NCBI GenBank assembly: GCA_001414485.1
Contig: LLEY01000018.1
Coordinates: 310,001-374,000, forward strand
Length of the DNA: 64,000 nucleotides
Direction: 5' to 3'
DNA from: Calycina herbarum
Lineage: Eukaryota > Ascomycota > Leotiomycetes > Helotiales > Pezizellaceae
The notes under the pieces were generated by a model that saw only the letters and a program-made list of their open reading frames with translations, was not told the DNA's origin and did no database searches. Made by a program: the position numbers and the translations under genes. Below are positions 12,292 through 21,467 of the stretch, piece by piece; position 1 is the first letter of the stretch, and every line of letters begins with the position of its first letter.

Positions 12292-12615
12292 ATTCGATGT
12301 CTAACTTAGTATAATACTTAGCTATACTTAATCTTTAAAGGGTTTCTTAGATATAAGAGATTAGGTATTAATTTTTAATTATAATATTATTAAGCTACTT
12401 ATAGTCTACGTAAAAGTGTAGGCCTTCTCCTAGCTTCTTAGTAAATAGTATAAGCGATACTACTAGTAATATACTAGTTTATATAAAGTCTTTATTAAGC
12501 TACTCTTTTAGGTATTTACGTAAGACTTCTAATTCTCTAATAGATATATTATATAGTAGACTATAAGATACTCTCGTTCCTAGTTTTAACTTAATATAGA
12601 GATTATAGTCTTAGT
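12292..12615 (-). pseudogene. Ty3/gypsy reverse-transcriptase fragment destroyed by RIP-like mutation
   Basis: Read on the minus strand, this AT-rich stretch keeps the order of a gypsy reverse transcriptase: an LYNL segment, RELEVLRKYLKE, ILFTKK, GLHFYVDYK, IIIKN and finally KYYTKLDI, which holds the first catalytic aspartate region. Homology stops near 12292, so the palm after that point is missing. The frame is broken by at least seven in-frame stops at positions where related elements have Trp, Arg or Gln, which is what C-to-T change produces. The element is dead. An LTR-like segment in the same orientation abuts it at 12616. Confidence 0.72.
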
Positions 12616-12829
12616 TGTCACGATCTATAACCAAAGGCAAAGGCATAAGAGTATATATGTGTAAATTCGAGAATTTAAAGCTACAGTTCCATCTACGAGG
12701 GCAACGCGGTTTATATACCCAGAGAAAAGGGGTTGCTTAGTAAGTGTGAGCTGTAAGGAGCACCGAGGTGATTCCCAAGGTCACGTGCTTGTCACGTGAC
12801 CTTCCAGGTTACGGACCAGCGCCGTAACA
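12616..12829 (-). mobile_element. LTR-like segment, minus orientation
   Basis: On the minus strand the segment begins TGTTACGGCG and ends CGTGACA, the TG...CA ends expected of an LTR. It contains a TATA-like GTATATAAACC about two thirds of the way in and two CACGTGA-type motifs near its start, consistent with promoter content. The 5-bp flanks (TTAGT and TAACT) do not match, so no target duplication is visible. It may be a 5' LTR joined to the reverse-transcriptase relic by a deletion, or a separate solo LTR. Confidence 0.45.
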
Positions 12830-12878
12830 TAACTAAGAATACGTAGTAGAAGCGATTCTTAATAAGAAAACGATATAA

Positions 12879-13007
12879 AAGAGACGAGAGCGTACTATTA
12901 AGCTACTTATAAAGTGGGAAGGATATGCTCGGCCGACCTAGGAACCTTAAAACGCTCTCGAAGATACGAGAGCCTATAACCTCTGGAGGACCAGAGAGGG
13001 GGGGTAA
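12879..13007 (+). pseudogene. Chromodomain tail of a Ty3/gypsy (chromovirus) integrase, RIP-damaged
   Basis: On the plus strand, bases ending at the TAA at 13005-13007 encode a chromodomain signature: TIKLLIKWEGYARPT, a stop where Trp is expected (TAG), then EP, a second stop (TAA) and NALEDTRAYNLW. Chromodomains sit at the integrase C-terminus of fungal chromoviruses, and the frame here ends directly before an LTR, as expected for the 3' end of pol. A G-rich polypurine tract (12992-13004) lies at the junction. Orientation is opposite to the reverse-transcriptase piece at 12292-12615, so at least two insertions or a rearrangement are involved. Confidence 0.7.
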
Positions 13008-13240
13008 TGTAACGGTTTACACCCGAAGAGTACTCGGTCTATCGACCTTCGTATAAAACGTGACTTTACGTGACTTCACGTAACCTCGGTTCTAACAACG
13101 TTCTAACAACCGGTAATTACATATGGCCTATGCGTACAAAACCCCTTTCCTCGCACGTAGAATAGACTTCCCTCCTTAGTTAATTCTCTTTGTAATAAGA
13201 CCACCTTATCTATTGACCTTATTATATTCGGCCTGTAACA
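13008..13240 (+). mobile_element. 3' LTR of the chromodomain gypsy element
   Basis: The segment starts TGTAACGG directly after a polypurine tract and ends CCTGTAACA, giving TG...CA termini and a length of 233 bp. It follows the stop codon of the integrase tail. No second copy lies in the window, so the LTR boundaries rest on the termini and the polypurine tract only. Confidence 0.6.
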
Positions 13241-13252
13241 ATTTTAGCTTCT

Positions 13253-13575
13253 AAAATTTAGAGGCTAAACATAGTTACGAGTAAGCTAGTAAGTATTAAG
13301 TAAGCTAACTATTAAAATTTAAAGGCTAAAAAGCGAGTCGTAGATAAGCTAGAGAAACATCGAGTAAGCTAGCAAATACCGAGTAAGCTAATACATATCG
13401 AGTAAGCTAGTTAACATCGAGTAAGCTAATAAACATCAGGTAAGCTAGAGAAACAAGAGTAAGCCAGCAAATATTAAGTAAGCTAGTAAATACCGAGTGA
13501 GCTGGTAAACATTAAGTAAGCCAACTATCAAAGTTTGGGGCCAAAAAGACACTCGCGAGTAAGCTGATGAAGCTA
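13253..13575. repeat. 19-bp tandem array with a higher-order duplicated block
   Basis: At least nine contiguous 19-bp units run from 13343 to 13513, with consensus close to GAGTAAGCTAGTAAATACC. A longer block recurs at both ends: AAGTAAGCTAACTATTAAAA at 13299 and AAGTAAGCCAACTATCAAAG at 13514, each followed by a related GGCTAAAAAG/GGCCAAAAAG tail. The two blocks differ almost only by C/T and G/A transitions, the left being the more AT-rich. This is consistent with unequal RIP damage. No coding potential is seen. Confidence 0.8.
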
Positions 13576-14588
13576 GTAAGCTACCAATGTTCCTGGCGAG
13601 TAAGATAGTAGACTCGGAGGCTTCACACTCTAACAACTTGGGTAGTTTGTCTCCCTCGTTCTCTCTGTTGTTAATTGATATCCAGGTTACCGAAGAAACG
13701 GAAGGTCATCAGCGTCCTTGCGAACGAATATATGTAGGGTCTGGTTGTTAAACTCTCCAGCAAATTTTGCAGACTTTGAACTGTAGATTTACAAGAATCA
13801 TCAGATCGTACAATTCTCAGTGTGTATGTTCAACGCCGAAGTGTAATGGAAATCTCACTTTTTTCGTCAAGGTAGAATGAACTGAAGTTGCAGGAAGATA
13901 TATATATTTCTAATTTATCGGAAACAACCGCTCTCATTGGCATCAAGACCGATCTCACCCAAAAATGAATTGGTAATTCATGGCCCATGAGGTCTTATCA
14001 TGGACCACACAAAAGAAACAAGGACATGGACTCTCACTCTTGAGGAGGTGAAACGAAGTATACGAAAGAGGCCGAAGATGGAGATGCAAGGCATCAGGTA
14101 AACAGGACAACTCAAAAACAAATCATGTATATCTCTTACCATCAAACCCTCTTTCTTCAAAGATCGAAATCTAGAGGACGGTCTGCAGGCAAGCAAACCT
14201 ACCCTGTAAGAGGTAGATTTGTTGTTTCCTATAGGATGTTCGTTTACCTCGAAAATCGTAGGAAACCAATAAAGGGAGATTAACGAGGAGATAATATATC
14301 CATACCACAAGTGGTATTGTGTTGAGGGTAAGCTGTTGGGGCTAGTTAGTAGGGACGTCCCTCCCAAAGCAAAGGTATTGTATAGCAAAAGCCACACTTC
14401 ATGCAAGTGCATGGCTGCTTCGGGAGGACTCCCAAGGAATCATTTCACAGTAGACCAGGCGTGCAAGCACGGGAGGATGTGAAATGGCCTTAAATGTTTT
14501 TGTCATTCCTATGTCTAGCACAATGCGCCGGAACGCCTTGCCAGCATCCGTGTGCCCAGTATCATATCGAACATTTCGACCCAACCAT
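13576..14588. other. Intergenic region between the repeat array and RPL26
   Basis: This holds the 3' flank of RPL26 on the minus strand. Open frames such as 13978-14412 have no domain and are not supported by splice sites. I see no tRNA-like or repeat structure. Confidence 0.55.
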
Positions 14589-15139
14589 TTATGCCTTAGC
14601 CTTGAGCTTCTCCTTGATCTCTCTGCCTGTCTTGATGCGCTCCAGTATGCTCTCACGGTCCTTGTCGAGCTTTAGCTTGGTGATGACGACCTTTGATGCG
14701 TGGATGCCGATTGGGACAGCTTGACCGGAGGACTTGTCCTTGACGACACGCTCGATGTGGACGATGTACTTGAGACGGTAGACGGAAGTGATCTTTCCCT
14801 CACGACCCTTGTTGGAGCCTCGAACAACGAGAACCTCATCGTCCTTTCGGATTGGGATGGAGCGGACCTGGAAAATTTGTTAGAGGGGTCGTTTTTGCGA
14901 TTCGCCGATAATACGTACGTTGTACTTCTCACGGAGCTCCTTGCTGAGAGGGGCACTCATGATTGTGCGTCTGACGCTGGATGGCGCATCGTAATGAGCC
15001 TTGCGAGACTTTCTCCGGGAGGAGTGGAGGGCTTCAGCAGCGGTTAGCTTTGCGCTTCGAATTGAGTCGCAGATTGGATTCGAGAGACTTGATGAAGGGG
15101 CAGATATTGGGAATACATACCACTGTTGATCTTGGTCAT
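14589..15139 (-). CDS. RPL26: 60S ribosomal protein L26 (uL24)
   Basis: A large-subunit ribosomal protein of the uL24 family, placed near the peptide exit tunnel. Three exons join to 136 aa, the normal eukaryotic L26 size: 15139-15121 (only 19 nt, MTKINS plus one base), 15031-14919 and 14867-14589. Diagnostic sequence includes [52 protein letters not shown] (the KOW motif region) and the basic tail. A six-codon first exon followed by an intron is common in fungal ribosomal protein genes. A CACGTG lies about 135 bp upstream. Identification is firm. Confidence 0.97.
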
Positions 15140-15272
15140 CTTGACGGTGGTTGGATGAACGTGAAGATGTTGTCGATTTTGTCGTTTGGCGTTGATCGAA
15201 AATCAACTTCTTGAAAATTAGCTTCGTGGGCTTGGCAATTTCGCGCCAACAAGCGGGGTCACATGCTAAAGT

Positions 15273-15278
15273 CACGTG
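15273..15278. promoter_or_regulatory. CACGTG motif in the RPL26 promoter
   Basis: The hexamer lies about 135 bp before the RPL26 start. Cbf1-type CACGTG sites are found in ribosomal protein promoters of many ascomycetes outside Saccharomyces. Functional use here is inference. Confidence 0.4.
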
Positions 15279-15299
15279 GTCTCGGATAAAATTTTGACC

Positions 15300-16970
15300 C
15301 GGACTAATTCTATTTTCTTGCGGTCAGAGAAGTTCAAGAGGGAAGGGGTTGGAAGGAGAGACTTGCTAAGTCCTGAGCAGGTGTCGCGGCGAGAGGTTGA
15401 GGTTGAGGTTGAGGTCGCTCCTTCCTCAACTTTGCCTTTCGACATCGGGACTCATGGCCCAGAGTATCCCCCCCGACCCTATCCCCATCTATACGTTTTC
15501 TTGTCGTTGAAAACGAATCGCGGGGGGTGAGCGCTTCGGAGGTCCAGCGGCTGAAGTCGCTATCAACAGAGTTTTCAGGAACTCACAGTCTATTTTTCAA
15601 GTCACTTGGACGAGTGTGTCTGCATTTTTTCAATTGCTCTCCCAAACCTCATCGTCGATCGAGACTTGCTTGTTCCAACGCATGGGTACTTGAGTGCTGG
15701 ATAGTCCTGATTCTTCCAGCCCAGAACAGCCCATGGAAGAAGCTGCACCATTACAAGCGAGCAGTTTACTCTTCGTCGATCAGGCCCTTGTCATTGAGCA
15801 GCTTCTAACTAGGTAGAGCATTCTCCCAAAGAACCTACAAAGCACAAATGGGAATTTTGTAAATTCTAGGTTGTTGGTGCTCGAGATCCCAATGGATTAT
15901 TTTCTCCGTTTGATAAATCTTTCATATTTCACATTGCGTCGAATTCATCCTCGGGAAGGGTGTTTCTTGGCCTGCTAGAATCCTGTATGTTTGGTTGGTT
16001 GCAGTTTGCGGGAAGCACAGCATCGTGGAGCAATGATGCCTTGAGACTGAAGGGCTTGACGCACCAAGAGTCATCCTCCTGCAGTGGAATGGTGCTACAC
16101 GCACCGCAGATAGCAGCTCAGTGGTGGCAACTGCCTGGCCCTCCAAATAGCAGGATTTGACACTTCATATGTCGCGCAAAAAGATCATTGTGCCTTCAAT
16201 CTTGGGATCGATATGCCTGACTGCTGCTGTGGAATCTTTGAATCTCCAGAAACCCCTCAGTATGCACCACGCCCGAATATTTGCTTCATCATCTTTTTCT
16301 TTGGGATATAACTAATTGCTGACAGGACCGGGCCGGCCCTTAACCAGTTATTGTGGTAAAGCAACGATAGTCGGCATTCTTAGTTTCGCTTAGTTTTGGA
16401 AGCTAGACGTTTGGGCGATGTATGAGCATCTTCTCAATTCTCGTTATTCCAACCATGACTGAAACTCTTCACTCAACCATCCTAGTCGACTCATTTGTTA
16501 CAGCCCATCTCATGCAACTCTTCAGAGCAAAATAACCCAATGAGAACTGAAGGGGTTCTTTTGTTGGGACAAACCCTCTGTGGCAAGAACAGCGAGTGAA
16601 GAACGTTGATTCATATTGAGCGGCAATCCCGTTCGATCAAGTCAGACGACAGGTATGCTTCCTTGCTGTGCCTTCAATTGGTCTACAACGAATCTTCGTG
16701 GCAAGTACTACGAATTTGCATCTCTCATCCATTCTTCATACCAAATCGGAGATTTTTTAAGGTTGATCTCCTGAGTCCGGTAGCCAGGACCTTCTCAACT
16801 ATTTCCTTTAGACCATGAACTCAATTGAACGTTATTCTTCAAATCCCTCAATATCCATTCATACGTCTTCTTGTCCATAAAAGAATGCTTTCCCACACCG
16901 TTCATCTTGAAAAGATTTCAAAAACCGAGACAACAAGAGACTATCTTCCTCTTCTCCTTCTATTATTACG
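15300..16970. other. Intergenic region between RPL26 and the aquaporin gene
   Basis: No supported gene. A short GAGGTT repeat occurs near 15397-15415. Open frames below 95 codons occur in several frames but have no domain. The last 150 bases are pyrimidine-rich and probably the aquaporin leader. Confidence 0.55.
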
Positions 16971-18310
16971 ATGGCATCTATAGACATGGCCTCTATTGCC
17001 AGTCACAATCTCCCCATCCTCCGCCGCATCCAAACGCATGATCTGGAAATCGGAGTCAATGCTGCCGTTCAACGTCACATCAATCGAAATGTAGTTTTAC
17101 CGCCGCCAGTTTCACAACGAACACTTGACTTTGAGCAAGGAAGACCAAGATGGTTTAGGGAAATGGCCGCCGAGGCCCTTGGTGTTTTTCTTTTTGTGTA
17201 AGTGTAGTGAACTCTGGCTGTCCTTTGTGCCAGTGCTAATGAGAACTAGATATCCTGCAATTGCATCGCAAGCTTCTTTTTTTACCCACAACTCTGACCC
17301 GGCTTTCGGGTCCATGTTTCAGATTGGTTGGGCATATGCTATGGGTATTGCGTTTGCCATTATTGTTTGCGGTCCTACTTCTGGTGGACATTTCAACCCA
17401 GCAATCACTTTGTGTCTTGCGATATGGCAAGGGTAGGCTTCCCATATTGCCCTTTCATTATTAAATCTGACGCTGCTCAAAGGTTTCCGTGGCCCAAAGT
17501 CCCGAGATACATATTTGCACAGATAATTGGTGCTCTGATGGCTGCTCTGATCCTTGTTGGTCAATATCATCGACAGATGGCAGCACTTGCTACTGAATTT
17601 CGAGCTAAAGGCCTGAGTCCGAATTCCTTGGGGGGTCCGGGGAGTATACTTTGTAGCTTCTCGTCACCGGATGAGACTAATTATGGTTATTTGGTCTTCA
17701 ACGAATTCTTCGTGGATAGTTTCATAGGGTAAGTAAATATCCCACAGCAATAATTTCACGCCTGACATGCTTTAGTCTCGTCGTATGGTCAGTTCTGGAT
17801 CCTGCCAATCCATTTGTCACTCCTGCATCAGTACCATTCATCATCGGAATTGTATACGCAACCATGGGCTGGGGCTTTGCAAACATCACCATCTCAACAA
17901 ACTTAGCAAGAGACCTTGGTGCACGTATCGTGGCGGCGATATTCTTCGGTCGGGATGCCTTTAATGACTACTCGCCAATTGCAATCTTTGTTAACGTCCC
18001 AGCGACCATATTTGCTACGGCGATATATGAAATTTTACTACGAGATAGTTTTGTGGTGTAAGTTTCTGTTTCTTCCTATCTGGTGTCAGTTTCCAGAACA
18101 TGGTCTTTCTATTTGGATCCTGATACTGACTTCATCATGTGGTACAGAATTGCGAAAGGTCACAATCATCACGAGGGAGGGGAAGAAGGCTTGATCCGGC
18201 ATATGGAGAAGACCGGTACCATTTCTTCACGAAGAGCAAGTAATATTGTTAGGCTTGAGAAGTTCCGCTGTGATGTCAGTCATAGGAGCGTTGATACCTC
18301 TCCTGTTTGA
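16971..18310 (+). CDS. Aquaporin/MIP-family channel with an NLA second motif
   Basis: A major intrinsic protein, forming a water or small-solute channel in a membrane. Five exons (16971-17197, 17250-17432, 17483-17728, 17776-18057, 18148-18310) join in phase to 366 aa. The first pore half-helix has the canonical GGHFNPAITL (Asn125). The second, near Asn261, reads ISTNLARDLGARI, so Leu replaces Pro of NPA; the Asn and the downstream Arg of the selectivity region are kept. The conserved ITISTN...RDLGARIV context marks it as a true MIP and not decay. There is a loop of about 30 residues before the fifth helix and a charged cytosolic tail of about 50 residues rich in Lys, Arg and His. Substrate (water, glycerol or other) cannot be told from this. 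Confidence 0.9.
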
Positions 18311-18925
18311 TGGAGCATGTTCCCCCCACTTTCGCTTGTATATTCTACGATACTCTGATGGAAACTTTTATTTGTTTGTAATATCCAAGGTCATTAATTG
18401 GGAGAATTAAGTTGGAAATCAAGATGTATTCCCGTACGGTGAATACTTATGGACTTCCCACCATGTGATGAAGAGGCCAGTTGTCCTTCTGCAGAGCAGC
18501 TTTATGGGATATTAGGAACTTTCGTCATTGATTTTTGGCAACCTTTATCTTATTTTGCGAGGCCTTCTCGGATAATCATTGCTATTGATCAAAAAAGCTT
18601 AAGACAATTAGGAACTCATGTAACCCTCCACGCAATTGGCTTTGACGTACAATGCTCGATGAAGTGGGTGACCCAGAGCAATGACTGATTCTTTACGATT
18701 CAGCCGGTCATTCCCCTAAAACTACCATTTCAAATGTTTGATAGTGGCAACCCCCGATTGCCTTATTTTCCACGAAGTGTCACATGCTGCAATATCTCAA
18801 TATAAGAAAGAATTCCCTTCGTCCAAATACAGAAAGAGTTAAACCCCAGATAATTTTCAAGAAGAAGGAAACACCAAGTCTTTCTTGCGCCTCTTTCGTC
18901 AGACTCCGCTCTTCAATATAAGAAA
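18311..18925. other. Intergenic region between the aquaporin and an orphan gene
   Basis: This contains the aquaporin 3' end and the promoter of the gene starting at 18926. Nothing else is recognised. Confidence 0.5.
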
Positions 18926-19519
18926 ATGGCTGAAGAAAGAAATAAGAAATCTCACTACACAATTGGGCCAAAAACATGCAACATCGATTCGAGTAATGAG
19001 CTGCCGCCGGGAACAAAGCGCGAGCGGAAGTCAACCCCTAAATCTATGAGCTCCGACCAGGACTTTAACGGTAACGACGAGGAGGAAGGTGGAAACCTTT
19101 CGGGTAAGCCACATAAAAGGAAAACCGCTTCACCACAGCACAGCACGAACACAGAAGACTTTTCGAAGTACAATACCGATGCCGGCTTTTTTGTTGGTTG
19201 GCACAGAGATGATCTAGGCACCAACGGGTTACAAATCGAAGCAGTGATGGACGTTACCGGTCTCGAAGTCACTTTCTTGGTAGCAATGAAGCCCAACATG
19301 TTGCCTGCCGGTCATCGTGAGAGGATCCATAGACATCTACTTGAGCAAATCACTGGAAATGAACAAGGGATGGTAGATCCAGAATACGTAATGCTGGATC
19401 CTGAATTATTCTCTCAACATCGGCCTGAATACTTAGAGAAACTGGATGAGGAAGAGAAGAAGGAGTTAGTTCTTGCATTCTTTCGGGAGAGGAATGATGA
19501 TGTTTCTTCGACGGCATGA
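18926..19519 (+). CDS. Orphan acidic/lysine-rich protein with a local paralogue
   Basis: An intronless frame of 197 codons. The first 85 residues are low-complexity and charged (KRERKSTPKS, GNDEEEGGNLS, KPHKRKTAS). The rest looks folded, with FSKYNTDAGFFVGW, LQIEAVMDVTGLEVTFLVA and, near the end, DPEYVMLDPELFSQHRPEYL and KLDEEEKKELVLAFFRERND. No transmembrane segment, signal peptide or known domain is visible. Support that it is real comes from a second copy nearby: both its middle and C-terminal parts match translations at 20070-20390 (minus) and 20690-20898 (plus), with protein-level rather than base-level similarity. The start is the first ATG after a leader. Function unknown. Confidence 0.68.
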   Translation: MAEERNKKSHYTIGPKTCNIDSSNELPPGTKRERKSTPKSMSSDQDFNGNDEEEGGNLSGKPHKRKTASPQHSTNTEDFSKYNTDAGFFVGWHRDDLGTNGLQIEAVMDVTGLEVTFLVAMKPNMLPAGHRERIHRHLLEQITGNEQGMVDPEYVMLDPELFSQHRPEYLEKLDEEEKKELVLAFFRERNDDVSSTA

Positions 19520-20069
19520 CCTTTGAGTTTACGAAAGCCAGACGCATGATGTGGATTACGCGGAGGAGCTGGTGTTTTTCTTTGGGGGGGGGGGGGGTCT
19601 AATGAGTGATTTGACCAGATAGCAACCTGGATGTAAACAAATGCAAAGCCTCTCTTGTATGTCCACGGAATTAAGATGTGACAAGCAGAGCCCATTGTGC
19701 CAACTTTGTGGCACAAATTATGTAATTGTCCTAAAAATGAGGGACAATTGGAAATAGTTGCCAAAGTTCTACCATAATTGAAAAGCTACTACAAAATCTT
19801 GGATAAGCACTCAATTTGTCCTGACAACTAAGCATACTGGCATCTAGCAAGTGTTACTTGTATTGTTTATCATCGCAAAACGGTCATAAGTCCATTATAT
19901 TCGCTTATTCTTCAAGTCATCCCTAACTCATATTCTATCACTATTGTTTGTCAAGAGAACAAACCTCTATTGAATGACATCAAGCAGACTGTTGACATGA
20001 TGACAATATACGACAAATCAACTCACCATGAACTACCAGCTGATACACGAGCAATTTCATTTGATGCTA
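19520..20069. other. Intergenic region between the orphan gene and its inverted copy
   Basis: Contains a 14-base G run near 19585 and AT-rich sequence. No gene is supported. Confidence 0.5.
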
Positions 20070-20390
20070 TCATTCTCCATTGCCCCGACACTCTATGTCT
20101 CTTGAAATAAACTTGAAATTGTCATCGAACGGAACTGCTTCTACTTTGAGGGCTTGGGGAGCGAAGTCTTTGAGCCAGCCGATAAGAAGGCCGTGCTTGG
20201 TAAAGTATTCAGAAAGGGTTTCTGGGCTTGGCAAATGCTCTTGGGGTTCCGCTTCGGGCTGATGTGGAATATTGGCAATGCCCACGGTATGGTGCTGTTG
20301 GGGTTTCGGTGGTGTGAGGGGGATATCATGTAGACTCGAGGTATCATCCTCTTCCTTCTTGAATTTTTCGTTCACGGGCTGGGTAGACAT
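20070..20390 (-). pseudogene. N-terminal half of the orphan-gene paralogue, inverted
   Basis: A 106-codon frame begins at ATG 20390 on the minus strand. It has a low-complexity acidic/Pro-rich start, then LSEYFTKHGLLIGW and ALKVEAVPFDDNFKF, which align with FSKYNTDAGFFVGW and LQIEAVMDVTGLEVTF of the gene at 18926. It stops soon afterwards, so the C-terminal half is absent from this strand. A TATA-like TATATAAGG lies on the minus strand around 20600, about 210 bp upstream. The missing half is found on the other strand at 20690-20898. It might still be expressed as a truncated protein. Confidence 0.6.
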
Positions 20391-20689
20391 GATAGACTAT
20401 TGACGTTGACTTTTCGTACTCTGTTTCCCTACACTGGGTCTTTTAGTTTTCCGATTCGATTCTGTTTGAGCGTTGGGGGTTGAAGCGAAGTTTCTTGCCG
20501 AACTGGAGAGGAGTCTGTCAAAAATAAAGGGAGGGAGAGACTGAGTGGCTCTTGAGAAACTCTTGAACTTAACTCTTCTAGTACCCAAGAAAGAGCGATG
20601 CTTCCTTATATACTTCAATTAATGTTTGCTTGCTACTATTGAGGTTTGGGCATGTGACTTCTAGGGGGCAATAAGGGGTAAATAATTAA

Positions 20690-20898
20690 TCCATCCTCAT
20701 ATAGTAGCTTTAATAACTGACAAAGAAAAAGGGCTTTTGGGTTCAGGAGTTGTTGAGCCAGGAGACGTAGTGTTGGACCCTGTGTTGTTCCCAAATTGTG
20801 AGACTCGAAATTTGGACGACGAGGAGAAGAAGTTGGTACGTGGACTTCTTCGAATGAAAAAAGAGAGAACGACAAGTGAAAGAAATCCCGAGACATGA
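20690..20898 (+). pseudogene. C-terminal half of the orphan-gene paralogue, plus strand
   Basis: An open frame on the plus strand without a start codon of its own encodes ITDKEKGLLGSG, EPGDVVLDPVLFPNCE and LDDEEKKLVRGLLRMKKE, ending TGA at 20896-20898. These match ITGNEQGM, DPEYVMLDPELFSQ and LDEEEKKELVLAFFRER at the C-terminus of the protein at 18926. Upstream of about 20690 the frame fills with stops. It is head-to-head with the N-terminal fragment and lies 58 bp before a TIR element. Confidence 0.62.
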
Positions 20899-20956
20899 TC
20901 TAGTACGGGTGGGGATTCAGATGTAGATAAATTGCCTGCGTAGAAACGAACTGTTA

Positions 20957-21465
20957 CAGTGAGTTGCGAGTTAAGCTTGAAGTTGCCCACTTTTTTTGTA
21001 ATCTAAGCTTTTTGAGAAAATTCCTTGATTTCCCCCCTTTTTAGGCACTCTTTTACCTATTAATTAACAACAATATATAATATACTATTGATAAGAATAG
21101 GAAAGAAGAGGCTTATATCTCCCCTTATACTCTATATACTTTATAGGACAAAAATAGACAATTTTATATCTGTCTTGATTTTTGTAGGGTCTCAGCATAG
21201 CCTGTCGACCTTACAGGGGTGGTGGGAAAAAAAATTAAAATCTTTTTAAGAAAAAGGGTTATTTTAAGAATTATTTATCTTTTAGTTTACTTTTATTATA
21301 CTTACTTCGAATTAATAAGTGACATAGAAGAGAGATAATTAGATATAGCGCTTCTTTCTAGCTAGGCCTCGTCTCTTTTAGAGTACTTTTATTTTCTATC
21401 TTCTAAAGAAAAGAGTCTTAATAAAAAAAAAGTGGGCAAATTCAAGCTTAACTCGCAACTCACTG
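20957..21465. mobile_element. Non-autonomous TIR transposon (MITE-like), TA target duplication
   Basis: The element is 509 bp. Its left end reads CAGTGAGTTGCGAGTTAAGC and continues to about 40 bp; the right end is the reverse complement over the same length with one mismatch. Both ends are flanked by TA (20955-20956 and 21466-21467). CAGT termini with a TA duplication fit the Tc1/mariner superfamily, pogo/Fot1-like branch. The interior is AT-rich with poly-A and poly-T stretches and has no transposase-sized frame, so it would depend on an enzyme encoded elsewhere. The near-identical TIRs suggest a fairly recent insertion. Confidence 0.88.
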
Positions 21466-21467
21466 TA

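Noticed and set aside
14672..14956. 94-codon minus-strand frame
   Set aside because: Out-of-frame reading across RPL26 exons and an intron.
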